Shown in pieces: positions 1 to 9,049 of a stretch of 64,000 nucleotides of DNA. The notes under the pieces are model-generated. The model saw only the letters and a list, made by a program, of their open reading frames with translations, searched no databases and was not told the origin of the DNA. The position numbers and the translations under genes are program-made. Every line of letters starts with the position of its first letter. Position 1 is the stretch's first letter. The stretch spans positions 1,426,001-1,490,000 of the forward strand of contig NZ_BCMZ01000001.1 of assembly GCF_001485535.1 (NCBI RefSeq), read 5' to 3'. This DNA is from Halobacterium sp. CBA1132. GTDB lineage: Archaea > Halobacteriota > Halobacteria > Halobacteriales > Halobacteriaceae.

Positions 1-1116
1 GAGGAACTCCACGGCTTCCTCGACGGCGTCCAGCGTGACCTCGTAGCTCTTCAGTTCGTCTCTGACCTGCTGGCGGTTCGACTCGCTCTGCTTGGCCGTC
101 GTGAGCAGTTCGCGGAGGTCGTTGCGAGCGCGAGCGAGCGTGTGGCGGCCGACGCGGTCGGAGAGCAGGTCGCGGACGCGCTCCTCTAAGCGGTGCGCCT
201 CGTCGACGACGACGAACGTGCGCTCGTCGAGCAAGTGTTCGGTGAGCCCGCGCGTCTGCGGGTCGAAGAGGTGGTTGTAGTTCCCGATGACCACGTCCGC
301 GTGGTCGAGCATGACCTGCTGGACGCGGTGCGGACAGGTGCCGTGCTCGACAGCGGCGGGGAGGAAGTCCTCGCTGGTGACGACGTTGTAGTCCCCGACG
401 TCGAAGCCGACCAGCGAGCCCTTGTTCCGGCCGTACCAGTCAGCCTCGAACGGGCAGAACAGCGGCGGATCGCCGTCCGCGAAGTCGTCGGGCGCGCTCG
501 GCTGGACGGGGACGTACGGCGAGTCCGCGCCGTCGGTCCGGAGCGGATTCTCGGAGAGCGTGTGGCTGGCGTCCGCGCGAGCGGAGCGCGCCAAGTCGCG
601 GGCTTTTGCGGGGTCCCACCACGGGTCGTCGAGCGCGTCCGTCGCGCGCAGTTCCGTCAACTCGCGGGCGTCCTGCCCGTCGAAGCTCCCGCCTTCGCCG
701 TCGGCTTCCACGAGGCCGGCGGTGGACTCTCGCAGGTCCTCGCAGCGGTCGTGGACGCTCGCATCTCGGGGGAAGATGTCCTCGCGGCCGTACGGGCAGA
801 GGTCGCGCTTCCCGACGAGCGCGACGCCGTTCAGCGGTTCGTCCAGCCCCGAGTTCATCTGCCGGAGGTCCGCGACGAACTGCTGGAGCTGCTGTTTCAC
901 GGGGGTGACGACGAACACGCGCTCGTAGTCGTCGGTGCGGCGCACGAGCTGTGCGGCCGCGGTCAGCGCCGCCATCGTCTTCCCGGTGCCGCAGGGCCCC
1001 TCCATCGCGAGGTAGCCGCCGCGCTCGCCGGCGTCGATGGCCGCGTCGATGGCGTCGGCCTGCTGGTCGTAGGGCCGGTCGAATCCGAAGAAGTCGCGCC
1101 AGTCGTCGTCGCCCAT
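1..1116 (-). CDS. Rad3/XPD-type ATP-dependent DNA helicase, 5' part
   Basis: This is the N-terminal 372 codons of a superfamily 2 helicase that runs off the left edge. Visible motifs are the Walker A (EGPCGTGKT, near residue 40) following an FGFDRPYDQQADAIDAA start, a VVTPVKQQLQQFV segment, and the DEAH box (VVVDEAHRLEERV) near residue 310. A cysteine set (LCPYGR, CEDL, FCPFEADWYG, CPHRVQQ) sits where XPD/DinG/Rad3 proteins bind a 4Fe-4S cluster. Family members unwind DNA 5'-3' in repair. The ATG at 1114-1116 is the first in-frame start before the motifs, and a divergent kinase gene begins 93 bp away. The helicase class is secure; its exact repair role is inferred. Confidence 0.85.
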   Translation of the reverse strand, partial: MGDDDWRDFFGFDRPYDQQADAIDAAIDAGERGGYLAMEGPCGTGKTMAALTAAAQLVRRTDDYERVFVVTPVKQQLQQFVADLRQMNSGLDEPLNGVALVGKRDLCPYGREDIFPRDASVHDRCEDLRESTAGLVEADGEGGSFDGQDARELTELRATDALDDPWWDPAKARDLARSARADASHTLSENPLRTDGADSPYVPVQPSAPDDFADGDPPLFCPFEADWYGRNKGSLVGFDVGDYNVVTSEDFLPAAVEHGTCPHRVQQVMLDHADVVIGNYNHLFDPQTRGLTEHLLDERTFVVVDEAHRLEERVRDLLSDRVGRHTLARARNDLRELLTTAKQSESNRQQVRDELKSYEVTLDAVEEAVEFL

Positions 1117-1209
1117 TCGGTACAGGGTGGGGCGCCACGAGGTATGAACGTACGGATTGGCGAACGGGCGGCCAGTGGATTCTTCCGTGGAACTGCGCTT
1201 CGAGTGGGT

Positions 1210-4200
1210 ATGGAAGAGGGGGAGACGGCGGCGGGTTCGGGGTCGACGGGCCGACGGTACGAGGCGCTGGCCGCTGCCGTCGACGGCGGCGTCCTCGAAG
1301 TCGACGCCGACGGTCAAATCACGGGCGTCGACGAGACGTTCGTCGAACAGACGGGCCGCGCGGCCGACGACGCCGTGGAGGAGCCGCTCGCGGCGCTGTT
1401 CGGCGAGGACGCCGACCGAATCGAGCGCGCGCTCGCCGACGACGCCGACGCGACGCTGACGGTCACCGTGGACGGCGCGGGCGGCGCGTCTACGCCCTTC
1501 GAGTTGCGGTTGCGGGGAGTTAGTTCAGATGGTGGCACGGGCGCTGTCGGCGTGCTCGCGCCTGCCGTTGGCGACGCTGGGGACCGAGCGCACGACCCCG
1601 CGGAGCGCCAGCGCATCCTGCAAGACTTCCACGACGTGACGACCGACGCCGACCGGACGTTCGAGGAGCGCGCGGCGGCGCTTTTGTCAATCGTCCGGGA
1701 GACCATCGGCACCGAGTACGCGTCGCTGTCGAAGGTCGACGGCAGCGACTACACGTTCGAACTGGTGGACGCGCGAGCGGACATCCCCGTGGCGTTCGGC
1801 GAGGAATTCACGCTCGACGAGACGAACTGCGAGCGCATCGTGGAGACCGATGAAACGGTCGTCTTCCAAGACATCGCGTCGGACGCCCCGGGGTTCGCGG
1901 ACCGCGCGGCGAACACCGAACTCGGCCTGTCGTGTTTCCTCGGCGCGCCCGTCGTCGTCGACGGCGACGTGCAGGCGACGCTCTGCCTCCTCGGCTCCGA
2001 ACCCCGCACTCGGGGGTTCTCCGAGTGGGAGGTCACGCTCGTGGAACTCGCCGCCGAGTGGGTCAGCTACGAACTCACCCAGCAGCGCACCCGCGAGCGA
2101 CTCGAACAGCGCAACGACGCGCTCCAAGCGTCGCGGCGGCGCTACGAGACGGTCGTGGAGAACTTCCCGAACGGCGCGGTCGCACTCGTCGACGACGACC
2201 TCCGGTACGTGACGGTCGGCGGGTCGCCGGTCGACACCGAGGACAGCACGGCCGAGGACCTCGAAGGCAAGCACGCAGAGGACGTGCTGTCCCCGGAGTT
2301 GGCGGCGGTGCTCGTGCCGCGGTACCGGGCCGCGCTGGACGGCGAGGCCAGCACCTTCGAGTGCGAAGTCGGCGAGCGCGCCACCCAGTTCCACATCTTC
2401 CCCGTGTACGACGACGGCGAAGTCACGGGAGCGATGGGAATGTCACAGGACGTCACGGAGCGCCGCGACCGCCGGCGCCGAATCGAGGAGAGCGAGCAGC
2501 GCTACCGCACGCTCGTGGAGAACTTCCCGAACGGCGCGGTCGGCCTCTTCGACGAAGACCTCCGGTACACGGCTGTCGGCGGCGAACTCGTCAGCGAGGG
2601 CGACATCTCGCCGGAGGACCGCGTCGGCCGCCGCGTCCACGACATCTACCCGGACCATCTCGTCGAGGAACTCGAGCCACACTTCGAGGCGGCCCTCGAC
2701 GGCGACCCGCAGGGCTTCGAGACGGAGTTCGACGGAACGCACCTGTCCGCGCGCGTCCTCCCCACTCGCGGCCCGGACGGCGACGTCGACGGCGGAATGC
2801 TCGTCGTCCAAGACGTCACCGAGCAGCGGGAGCGCGAACAGGCGCTCGCGGACGCGAAATCCCAGATGGAGGCCGCCGCACAAGCGGGCGCGGTCGGCAC
2901 GTGGGAGTGGCACGTCCCCGAGGACCGCTTCGTCGCCGATGCCTCGCTGGCACGCCTGTTCGGCATCGACCCCGATCGCGCCCGCGAGGGCGTGCCGCTG
3001 TCGGAGCTCGTCGCCTCGATTCACGAGGACGACCGCGAGCGCGTCGCCGCCGCCATCGACGAGGCCGTCGAGACGTGCGGCGAGTACGAGGAGGAGTACC
3101 GCGTCTACGACGCCGACGGCGACGTCCGCTGGGTGGTCGCGCGCGGCTACGTCGAGTGCGAGGACGGCGAGGCAGTGACGTTCCCGGGCGCGATTACGGA
3201 CATCACCGAGAAGAAGCGCGCCGAGCGCGAAATCGAACAGCACCGCGAGCAACTGGAGACGCTGTTCGAGGTGCTGCCGGTCGGCGTCGTCGTCGCGAAC
3301 GCCGACGGGGAACTCGTGGAGGCGAACGGCATCGCGAAACGCATCTGGGGCGGCGCGGACTTCGACGCCGAGTCCGTCGACGAGTACGACCAGTACACGG
3401 CGTGGTGGGCGGATTCCGGCGAGCGCGTCGAGCCGGACGAGTACGCGCTCGCTCGCGTGCTGGACGGCGAGCCCGTGGTCGAGCCCGACGTCTACGACAT
3501 CGAGGCCGCGGACGGCTCCGAGCGCGTCATCGAGGTCCGCGGGATGCCGGTGTACGACGACGGCGAGGTCGTGCGCGGCGTCATCACGATGACCGACGTC
3601 ACCGAGCGCGCCGACCGCGACCGCACGCTCGAACGCCGCGCGCACCAGCAGCGGGTCGTCGCCGACCTCGGGCAGCGCGCGCTCGAAGCCGACGACCTCG
3701 ACGAGTTGATGGTCGAAGCGACCCGCCGCGTGGCGGACGTCCTCGACAACGAGTACGGCAAAGTCCTCGACCTCGACGAGTCGGACGGCGAGCTACTGAT
3801 GCGGGAGGGTGCAGGCTGGCGCGAGGACGTCGTCGGGTCGGCGACCATCGACGCGGATGCCGAGCGGTCGCAGGCCGGGTACACGCTCCAGACGGAGGAG
3901 CCGGTCGTCGTCGAGGACTTCGAGGCGGAGGACCGATTCGACGCTCCGGCCCTGCTCGTGGACAACGGCGCGCAGAGCGGTATCAGTACGATAATCGGCT
4001 CCGTCGAGAACCCGTGGGGCATCTTCGAGACCCACGACACCGCCGTTCAGGAGTTCTCCGAGGAGGACGTCAACTTCGTGCAGAGCGTCGCGAACGTCCT
4101 CGCGGACGCCATCGAGCGCGAGCGCTACGACGCCGAGCGCGAACAGCTCGTCGCGGACTTGGCGGCGTCCAACGAGCGCCTCGAACAGTTCGCGTACGCG

Positions 4201-4848
4201 GCCTCCCACGACCTCCAAGAGCCGCTGCGGATGGTGTCCAGCTACCTCTCGCTCATCGAGGACCGGTACGGCGACGAACTCGACGAGGACGGCCGGGAGT
4301 TCCTCGACTACGCGGTCGACGGCGCCGACCGGATGCAGGAGATGATAGACGCGCTGCTGGAGTACTCCCGCGTGGAGCGCGACGCGGACTTCGAGTCGGT
4401 CGACCTCGACGCGGTGTTCGCGGACGTCTGCCGGGACTTCGAGGTGAAAATCGTGGACAACGACGCGACGGTCGTCGCCGAGTCGCTTCCGACGGTCTCC
4501 GGCGACGAGGACCAGCTCCGGCAGGTGTTCGGGAACCTCCTGAGCAACGCCATCGAGTACGGCGGCGACGAGCCGACGGTCCGCGTGTCCGCCGAGCGCG
4601 GCGACCGCGAGTGGGTGGTCTCGGTCAGCGACGACGGCATCGGCATCGACCCCGACCACGCCGACCGAATCTTCGAGGTGTTCCAGCGGCTCCACACCCA
4701 CGACGAACACGAGGGGACGGGCGTCGGGCTGGCGCTCGTCCAGCGCATCGTCGAACGCCACGGCGGCGACATCTGGGTGGAGTCGACACCCGGCGAGGGG
4801 GCAACGTTTTACTTCAGTATCCCCGACAGGGACCAACGCGATGACTGA
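1210..4848 (+). CDS. Multi-PAS/GAF sensor histidine kinase
   Basis: This is a soluble 1212-residue sensor kinase with no transmembrane segments. By eye the order is PAS (about 15-110), GAF (130-300), PAS x4 (310-800, several ending in DVTER-like motifs), GAF (810-970), HisKA with phospho-acceptor His1000 in ASHDLQEPLRMV, and HATPase_c with NLLSNAIEY, DDGIGI and GTGVGLALV. The second and third PAS units share the peptide VENFPNGAV about 360 bp apart, which indicates a tandem duplication. An open frame extends upstream to 193, but that part is antisense to the helicase, so the ATG at 1210 was chosen. The stop overlaps the next gene by 8 bp, so the response regulator is probably translationally coupled. 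The ligand is unknown; PAS/GAF architecture suggests redox, light or small-molecule sensing. Confidence 0.9.
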   Translation: MEEGETAAGSGSTGRRYEALAAAVDGGVLEVDADGQITGVDETFVEQTGRAADDAVEEPLAALFGEDADRIERALADDADATLTVTVDGAGGASTPFELRLRGVSSDGGTGAVGVLAPAVGDAGDRAHDPAERQRILQDFHDVTTDADRTFEERAAALLSIVRETIGTEYASLSKVDGSDYTFELVDARADIPVAFGEEFTLDETNCERIVETDETVVFQDIASDAPGFADRAANTELGLSCFLGAPVVVDGDVQATLCLLGSEPRTRGFSEWEVTLVELAAEWVSYELTQQRTRERLEQRNDALQASRRRYETVVENFPNGAVALVDDDLRYVTVGGSPVDTEDSTAEDLEGKHAEDVLSPELAAVLVPRYRAALDGEASTFECEVGERATQFHIFPVYDDGEVTGAMGMSQDVTERRDRRRRIEESEQRYRTLVENFPNGAVGLFDEDLRYTAVGGELVSEGDISPEDRVGRRVHDIYPDHLVEELEPHFEAALDGDPQGFETEFDGTHLSARVLPTRGPDGDVDGGMLVVQDVTEQREREQALADAKSQMEAAAQAGAVGTWEWHVPEDRFVADASLARLFGIDPDRAREGVPLSELVASIHEDDRERVAAAIDEAVETCGEYEEEYRVYDADGDVRWVVARGYVECEDGEAVTFPGAITDITEKKRAEREIEQHREQLETLFEVLPVGVVVANADGELVEANGIAKRIWGGADFDAESVDEYDQYTAWWADSGERVEPDEYALARVLDGEPVVEPDVYDIEAADGSERVIEVRGMPVYDDGEVVRGVITMTDVTERADRDRTLERRAHQQRVVADLGQRALEADDLDELMVEATRRVADVLDNEYGKVLDLDESDGELLMREGAGWREDVVGSATIDADAERSQAGYTLQTEEPVVVEDFEAEDRFDAPALLVDNGAQSGISTIIGSVENPWGIFETHDTAVQEFSEEDVNFVQSVANVLADAIERERYDAEREQLVADLAASNERLEQFAYAASHDLQEPLRMVSSYLSLIEDRYGDELDEDGREFLDYAVDGADRMQEMIDALLEYSRVERDADFESVDLDAVFADVCRDFEVKIVDNDATVVAESLPTVSGDEDQLRQVFGNLLSNAIEYGGDEPTVRVSAERGDREWVVSVSDDGIGIDPDHADRIFEVFQRLHTHDEHEGTGVGLALVQRIVERHGGDIWVESTPGEGATFYFSIPDRDQRDD

Positions 4849-5293
4849 GCACCGCGACGGCGAACCCGTCGACATCCTGTTGGTCGAAGACAACCCCGGC
4901 GACGTGCGCCTCACGCGAGAGGCGTTCGCGGAAGCGCAAATCACCAACGACCTCCACGACGTCAACGACGGGGAAGCCGCACTCGACTTCCTCCACCAGC
5001 GCGGCGACTACGAGGACGCCCCGCGGCCCGACCTGCTGTTGCTGGACCTGAACCTCCCGAAAGTGGACGGTCTCGACGTCCTCGAAGAAGTGAAGACCGA
5101 CGACGACCTGCGGACGATTCCGGTCGTCGTCCTCACGAGCTCCGAGGCCGAGGAGGACGTCGTGCGGAGCTACGAACAGCACACGAACGCGTACCTCACG
5201 AAGCCCATCGACCCCAACGAGTTCGTCGACGTGATTCAGTCCTTCGAGCGGTTCTGGTTGACGCTCGTCGAACTCCCGCCGAACACCGACTGA
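4841..5293 (+). CDS. Single-domain response regulator (Rcp1-like)
   Basis: This 150-residue protein is a stand-alone receiver domain. It has the acidic pair in LLVEDNPGD, the phospho-acceptor Asp69 in LLLLDLNLPK, a Thr/Ser switch in VVLTSS and the conserved Lys in YLTKPID. There is no output domain, as in Rcp1/CheY-like regulators that accept phosphate from PAS/GAF kinases. Its ATG lies 8 bp inside the kinase gene and its stop is 3 bp before the next gene, so it sits in the middle of a three-gene signalling operon. It probably relays phosphate from the kinase; the downstream target is not evident. Confidence 0.92.
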   Translation: MTEHRDGEPVDILLVEDNPGDVRLTREAFAEAQITNDLHDVNDGEAALDFLHQRGDYEDAPRPDLLLLDLNLPKVDGLDVLEEVKTDDDLRTIPVVVLTSSEAEEDVVRSYEQHTNAYLTKPIDPNEFVDVIQSFERFWLTLVELPPNTD

Positions 5294-5296
5294 CGC

Positions 5297-7336
5297 ATGA
5301 GCGACGACGCACGCCCCCGAATCCTGCTGGTCGAGGACAACCCCGGTGACGCCCGCTACATCCGCGAAATGCTGGACGACGCCGTCTCGCTGGAGGCGCG
5401 CTCGTTCGACGACGACGCGCTCGTCGGTGACGGTGTCGGGGCGCAAGCCGACCGGCTCGTCCACGAGACCCGCCTCGACGACGCCCTCGACCACCTCGAC
5501 GACGCCAGCGCCGACGTCGTCCTCCTCGACCTCGGACTCCCCGACAGTAAGGGACTGGAGTCGCTCACGACGCTGCTCGACCACCACGCCGAGGTGCCGG
5601 TCGTCGTCCTCACCGGACTGACCGACCGCGAAGTCGGGATGGAGGCGCTGCGCCGCGGCGCCGAGGAGTTCCTCGTGAAAGACGAGATTAACCCCGAGCT
5701 GCTCGTGCGCTCGGTCCACCACGCCATCGAGCGGCGGGCGCACCGCCGCGAGAAGAAGCGCTACGAGGCGCTCATCGAGGAGTCCACGGACGTCAACGCC
5801 ATCGTCGACCCGGGCGGAACGATTCAGTACGTCACGCCGTCCGTGGAGCACGTGCTCGGCTACGACACCGACGAACTGGTCGGTGAGAACGCCTTCGACT
5901 ACATCCATCCCGACGACCGTGCCGCGGTCGGCGAGGAGTTCGACCGACTCGCCGGCGACCCCGACTACCGCGCGACCGTCGACTTCCGAATTCGCTGCTC
6001 GGACGACTCGTGGGTGTTCTTGGACGGGCGCGGGCGCAACCTCCTCGACGAACCGGCGATAGACGGGTTCGTCGTCTACACCCGCGACGTCACCGAACAG
6101 CGCGAGTACGAACGCCAACTGGAAGCCCAGCGCGAGCGCCTCGCCGCGCTGAACCAGTTGAACGGCGTCATCCGCGACGTCGCGAGCGCGGTCGTCGAGC
6201 AGTCCACGCGTGAGGAGATCGAACGTATCACCTGCGAGCGCCTCGCGGCGTCGCCGTCCTACGAGTTCGCGTGGGTCGCCGAACCGGGTTCTGAGACGCA
6301 GTCTGTGAGCGTGCGCGCGAGCGCCGGCACCGACGGCTACCTCGACGACGTGTCGCTGTCCGTGGATCCCGACGACCCGACCGGCGAAGGCCCGACGGGG
6401 CGCGCGCTCCGCACCGGCAAGATACAGACCGTCGTCGACGTCTACGACGACATCGACTACGAGCCGTGGCGCGATGTCGCCGACAAGTACGGCTTCCGGT
6501 CGTCGGCCGCCATCCCGATTCGTCACGAGGACACCACGTACGGCGTGTTGAACGTGTACGCCGACCGCTCGGACGCGTTCCGCGAACAGGAGCGGACCGT
6601 CGTCGAGCACCTCGGTCGCCTCGTCGGGCACGCCATCGCGGCCGCCGAGCGCAAGCGCGCGCTGTTGAGCGACGCGGTCGTGGAACTGGAGTTCCGGATT
6701 CCGGACACCGCCGAGGCGTTCGGCGCCGACCGCGCCCCGTCGGCGCCCGTGACCTTCGAGCGGACGATTCCGGTCGGCGACGGCGAGTTCATCGTCTACG
6801 GCACCACGGCCGCGGACACGATGGACGACCTGTCGGCGCTCGCCGGCGAGGTACCGTGGTGGGGAGCGGCGAGCGTTGTCAGCGAGCACGGCGACAACGT
6901 GCGCTTCGAACTCCCGCTCTCGGACCCGCCGCTGACGACCACGGTGGCGTCGATGGACGGCTCCGTCGAGGAGGTTGTTGTCGATGACGACGTCCGGGTT
7001 CGGGTCCAACTTCCTCAGAACGTCGACGTGCGGGCGGTCGTCGACGAGGTCCAGGACGCCTACGAGTCCGCGGAGGCGGTGGCCCGCCGGCAGGTCACGG
7101 GCGACGACGAGCGCGGGGACCGCGTTGCCGACGTGTGGGCGAACGAACTCACCGACCGCCAGCGCACCGTCGTCGAGACGGCGTACTTCGCGGGGTTCTT
7201 CGAGTGGCCGCGAGCGACCAGCGGCGAGGACGTCGCGGCGTCGCTGGACATCGCCGGGCCGACGTTCTCACAGCACCTGCGCGCGGCCGAGAACAAGATT
7301 TTCGCGCGCATCGTCGGGGACGAGGCGTCGGACTAG
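5297..7336 (+). CDS. Receiver-PAS-GAF-HTH_10 (Bat-like) transcription regulator
   Basis: This 679-residue regulator has a receiver domain (Asp78 in VVLLDLGLPD), PAS (about 160-275), GAF (290-440), a bacterio-opsin activator-type module and a C-terminal HTH_10 (LTDRQRTVVETAYFAGFFEW, then a recognition helix near TFSQHLRAAE). The receiver carries about 20 extra residues between its first acidic patch and the phospho-Asp strand. Bat-family proteins activate haloarchaeal genes in response to oxygen or light. As the last gene of the kinase/regulator operon it is the likely transcriptional output. Its TAG stop overlaps the TAG of the opposite-strand DUF5784 gene in a shared CTAG. Confidence 0.9.
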   Translation: MSDDARPRILLVEDNPGDARYIREMLDDAVSLEARSFDDDALVGDGVGAQADRLVHETRLDDALDHLDDASADVVLLDLGLPDSKGLESLTTLLDHHAEVPVVVLTGLTDREVGMEALRRGAEEFLVKDEINPELLVRSVHHAIERRAHRREKKRYEALIEESTDVNAIVDPGGTIQYVTPSVEHVLGYDTDELVGENAFDYIHPDDRAAVGEEFDRLAGDPDYRATVDFRIRCSDDSWVFLDGRGRNLLDEPAIDGFVVYTRDVTEQREYERQLEAQRERLAALNQLNGVIRDVASAVVEQSTREEIERITCERLAASPSYEFAWVAEPGSETQSVSVRASAGTDGYLDDVSLSVDPDDPTGEGPTGRALRTGKIQTVVDVYDDIDYEPWRDVADKYGFRSSAAIPIRHEDTTYGVLNVYADRSDAFREQERTVVEHLGRLVGHAIAAAERKRALLSDAVVELEFRIPDTAEAFGADRAPSAPVTFERTIPVGDGEFIVYGTTAADTMDDLSALAGEVPWWGAASVVSEHGDNVRFELPLSDPPLTTTVASMDGSVEEVVVDDDVRVRVQLPQNVDVRAVVDEVQDAYESAEAVARRQVTGDDERGDRVADVWANELTDRQRTVVETAYFAGFFEWPRATSGEDVAASLDIAGPTFSQHLRAAENKIFARIVGDEASD

Positions 7337-8328
7337 AACTGCGGGAGCGACAGCGGCACCGACCCCTTCGTGTAGCCGTCCACTGAGCCGTCGGGCCGCA
7401 CGCGGAACACGACCGCGGGCCGGTGGCCGACGTCCGGCTGTTCGCCGCGGACGCGGCGCCACTCGTCGTCCGGGAACGACGAGCAGTCCACGAACAGGAC
7501 CGCGCCGCCGCCGTGGGCTTCCAGTTGGCCGCTGGTCTTCGTCTCCGCGGTCTCCTTGACCGCTCGAATCGGCGTGTTCGCGGCGCGGTCGTTCGTCGGT
7601 ACGGGACGGGTCACTTCGACGAGGACGCCGTGTTCGCCCTCGCGGTCCGCGCGGAAGTCCAGCGAGTGCCCGGTCGTCACCTCGATTTCGGGGGTGACCT
7701 CGTAGCCGGCCTCGTGGAGCAGCCACGCGGCGTGGAACTCGCTCATCGCGGCGCTGGCGCGCGCCAAGTCGAGGAACTCGGAGGTGCCGAGTTTCCCCGC
7801 CATGACGTGCCGTTCGTCGTCGAGGATGCCGGTGTCGAGGAAGGACTCGTAGAACGCGAGCGCGTCCGCGGCGTCCGCGTCGGGGAAGCCGGCGGCGTGC
7901 TCGCTGAAGAACTCCCGCGTCGTCTCGCGGCCGTCCTTCGAGCAGAACACGGGGAGGAAGAACCACGACAGCGTGGGGTAGTCGGCGAGCCACGGGTCCT
8001 CGTCGTGGAGTTCCGCGAGGAGTTCCCGCTGGGCCCACTCGGAGACATCCGCGGGCGCCTCGGCGAACGACTGCTTGTCCGTCCGCCAGAGCGCTTCCGG
8101 CGTCTCCGTGTTGCCGAGCCACCACCCGCCGTCGCGGTTCCAGCAGAACAGCGCGGTGTCGCCGTTGTCCACGTCGAACCGCCGGGCCTCGTAGCCCTCG
8201 GGGGGTTTGAACCACGGCGTCGAACTGCGCGCGCCGAGGTTGTCGTCGAGGTCTCTGTAGAGGAGGTCGTGGACGCGGTCGGCACTCCACGATTCGGTCG
8301 AGCGCCGGAACCGCAGCGGTTTCGCCAC
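7333..8328 (-). CDS. DUF5784-like haloarchaeal protein
   Basis: This is a 331-residue soluble protein of unknown function that resembles the haloarchaeal DUF5784 group. The C-terminal half (VLVEVTRPVPTND, KETAETKTSGQL, VLFVDCSSFPDDEW) looks like a PD-(D/E)XK-type core with acidic and Lys residues, but this is only a resemblance. The frame stays open to 8826, across another gene. The GTG at 8326-8328 was chosen because the conserved-looking sequence (KPLRFRRSTESW) starts there. It is convergent with the Bat-like gene and shares four bases with its stop. Confidence 0.7.
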   Translation of the reverse strand: MAKPLRFRRSTESWSADRVHDLLYRDLDDNLGARSSTPWFKPPEGYEARRFDVDNGDTALFCWNRDGGWWLGNTETPEALWRTDKQSFAEAPADVSEWAQRELLAELHDEDPWLADYPTLSWFFLPVFCSKDGRETTREFFSEHAAGFPDADAADALAFYESFLDTGILDDERHVMAGKLGTSEFLDLARASAAMSEFHAAWLLHEAGYEVTPEIEVTTGHSLDFRADREGEHGVLVEVTRPVPTNDRAANTPIRAVKETAETKTSGQLEAHGGGAVLFVDCSSFPDDEWRRVRGEQPDVGHRPAVVFRVRPDGSVDGYTKGSVPLSLPQF

Positions 8329-8383
8329 ACGCGGAGTAGGCCTGCGGGAGGGATGAGTCTGTCGTCGGCGCGCCGGAACGCGG

Positions 8384-8617
8384 TTAGGCGGCTTCGAGCT
8401 CCTTCGGCCGGTACGTGACCGCGTCACGGCCGTAGTCGTCGAAGCGCACGACGATTCGCGGGCCGTCGCTGCCCGCGCGGACGTCGGTGACGACGCCGTC
8501 GTCGCCGAAGTGCTGGTGGCGGTCGTAGCCGTGGACCGCGAGCTTCGCCTTGTCCGCCGACTGGCGCGTGACGCGTACGGGTTGTCCGAGTCGCAGGTCC
8601 GCCTCCGAGATTGACAT
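8384..8617 (-). CDS. Small conserved haloarchaeal protein, 77 aa
   Basis: This is a 77-residue acidic protein with no motif I recognise. It has a compact predicted beta-rich pattern (GQPVRVTRQSADKAKLAVHG, then VVTDVRAG and RIVVRFDDYG) that could be a small barrel. The ATG at 8615-8617 is preferred over the upstream frame start at 8686 because the extra residues would cover the divergent promoter region shared with the DUF2249 gene. Function is unknown. Confidence 0.7.
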   Translation of the reverse strand: MSISEADLRLGQPVRVTRQSADKAKLAVHGYDRHQHFGDDGVVTDVRAGSDGPRIVVRFDDYGRDAVTYRPKELEAA

Positions 8618-8663
8618 GTGACTACATACCACGCCCTTCGGTATGAATGTTTCGGCGGTCTGT

Positions 8664-8675
8664 CGAATATATTCG
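8664..8675. promoter_or_regulatory. 12-bp palindrome, operator candidate (CGAA-N4-TTCG)
   Basis: CGAATATATTCG is a perfect palindrome lying 42 bp upstream of the DUF2249 start and 47 bp upstream of the divergent 77-aa gene. Its AT centre could also act as the TATA element. The CGAA-N4-TTCG frame resembles, as far as I recall, the semi-palindrome reported for the haloarchaeal denitrification regulator NarO. Binding is inferred. Confidence 0.5.
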
Positions 8676-8716
8676 GGAGAACACACACCCGCGGGGACCG
8701 CAAACTACCGACCACG

Positions 8717-8950
8717 ATGGCAGCGAAAACACTCGACCTGCGGGAGGTACCGCCGCCCGAACGCCACCCCAAGATACACGACGCCTTCGCGGAGTTAGAC
8801 AGCGGCGAAGCGCTCGAACTCGTCAACGACCACGAGCCAAAGCCGCTGTTCTACGAGCTGCAGGCGGAAGTCGAATCCTTCGACGCGGACGCCTACGAGG
8901 TCGAACAGCGAGGTCCCAGCGAGTTCGTCGCGACACTCCCCAAGGTGTGA
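8717..8950 (+). CDS. DUF2249 (TusA-related) small protein
   Basis: This 77-residue protein matches the DUF2249 pattern: LDLREVPPPERHPKIHDAF, then LDSGEALELVNDHEPKPLFYEL and an EVEQRGPSEFVATLPKV end. DUF2249 proteins share the TusA-like two-layer fold and in haloarchaea often sit near nitrate/nitrite respiration or sulfur genes. The ATG at 8717 is the first in frame after the palindromic promoter element. No denitrification gene is adjacent here, so the link rests on the operator-like palindrome alone. Confidence 0.85.
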   Translation: MAAKTLDLREVPPPERHPKIHDAFAELDSGEALELVNDHEPKPLFYELQAEVESFDADAYEVEQRGPSEFVATLPKV

Positions 8951-9049
8951 GCTGAGCGAGGCTCCCTCCTGCGTCGTGCCCGCTTTCCGCCGGCACACGC
9001 CGGCCGGCTCCTTCTCATCACCACTCAACTGCGCTTCTGCTACCCCACC

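Noticed and set aside
193-1209. 339-residue upstream extension of the sensor kinase
   Set aside because: It is antisense to the XPD-type helicase, whose motifs are clear, and the kinase domain starts after ATG 1210.
1932-4844. 970-residue arginine-rich open frame on the plus strand
   Set aside because: It is a frame shadow of the sensor kinase; high GC keeps it open and no domain is visible.
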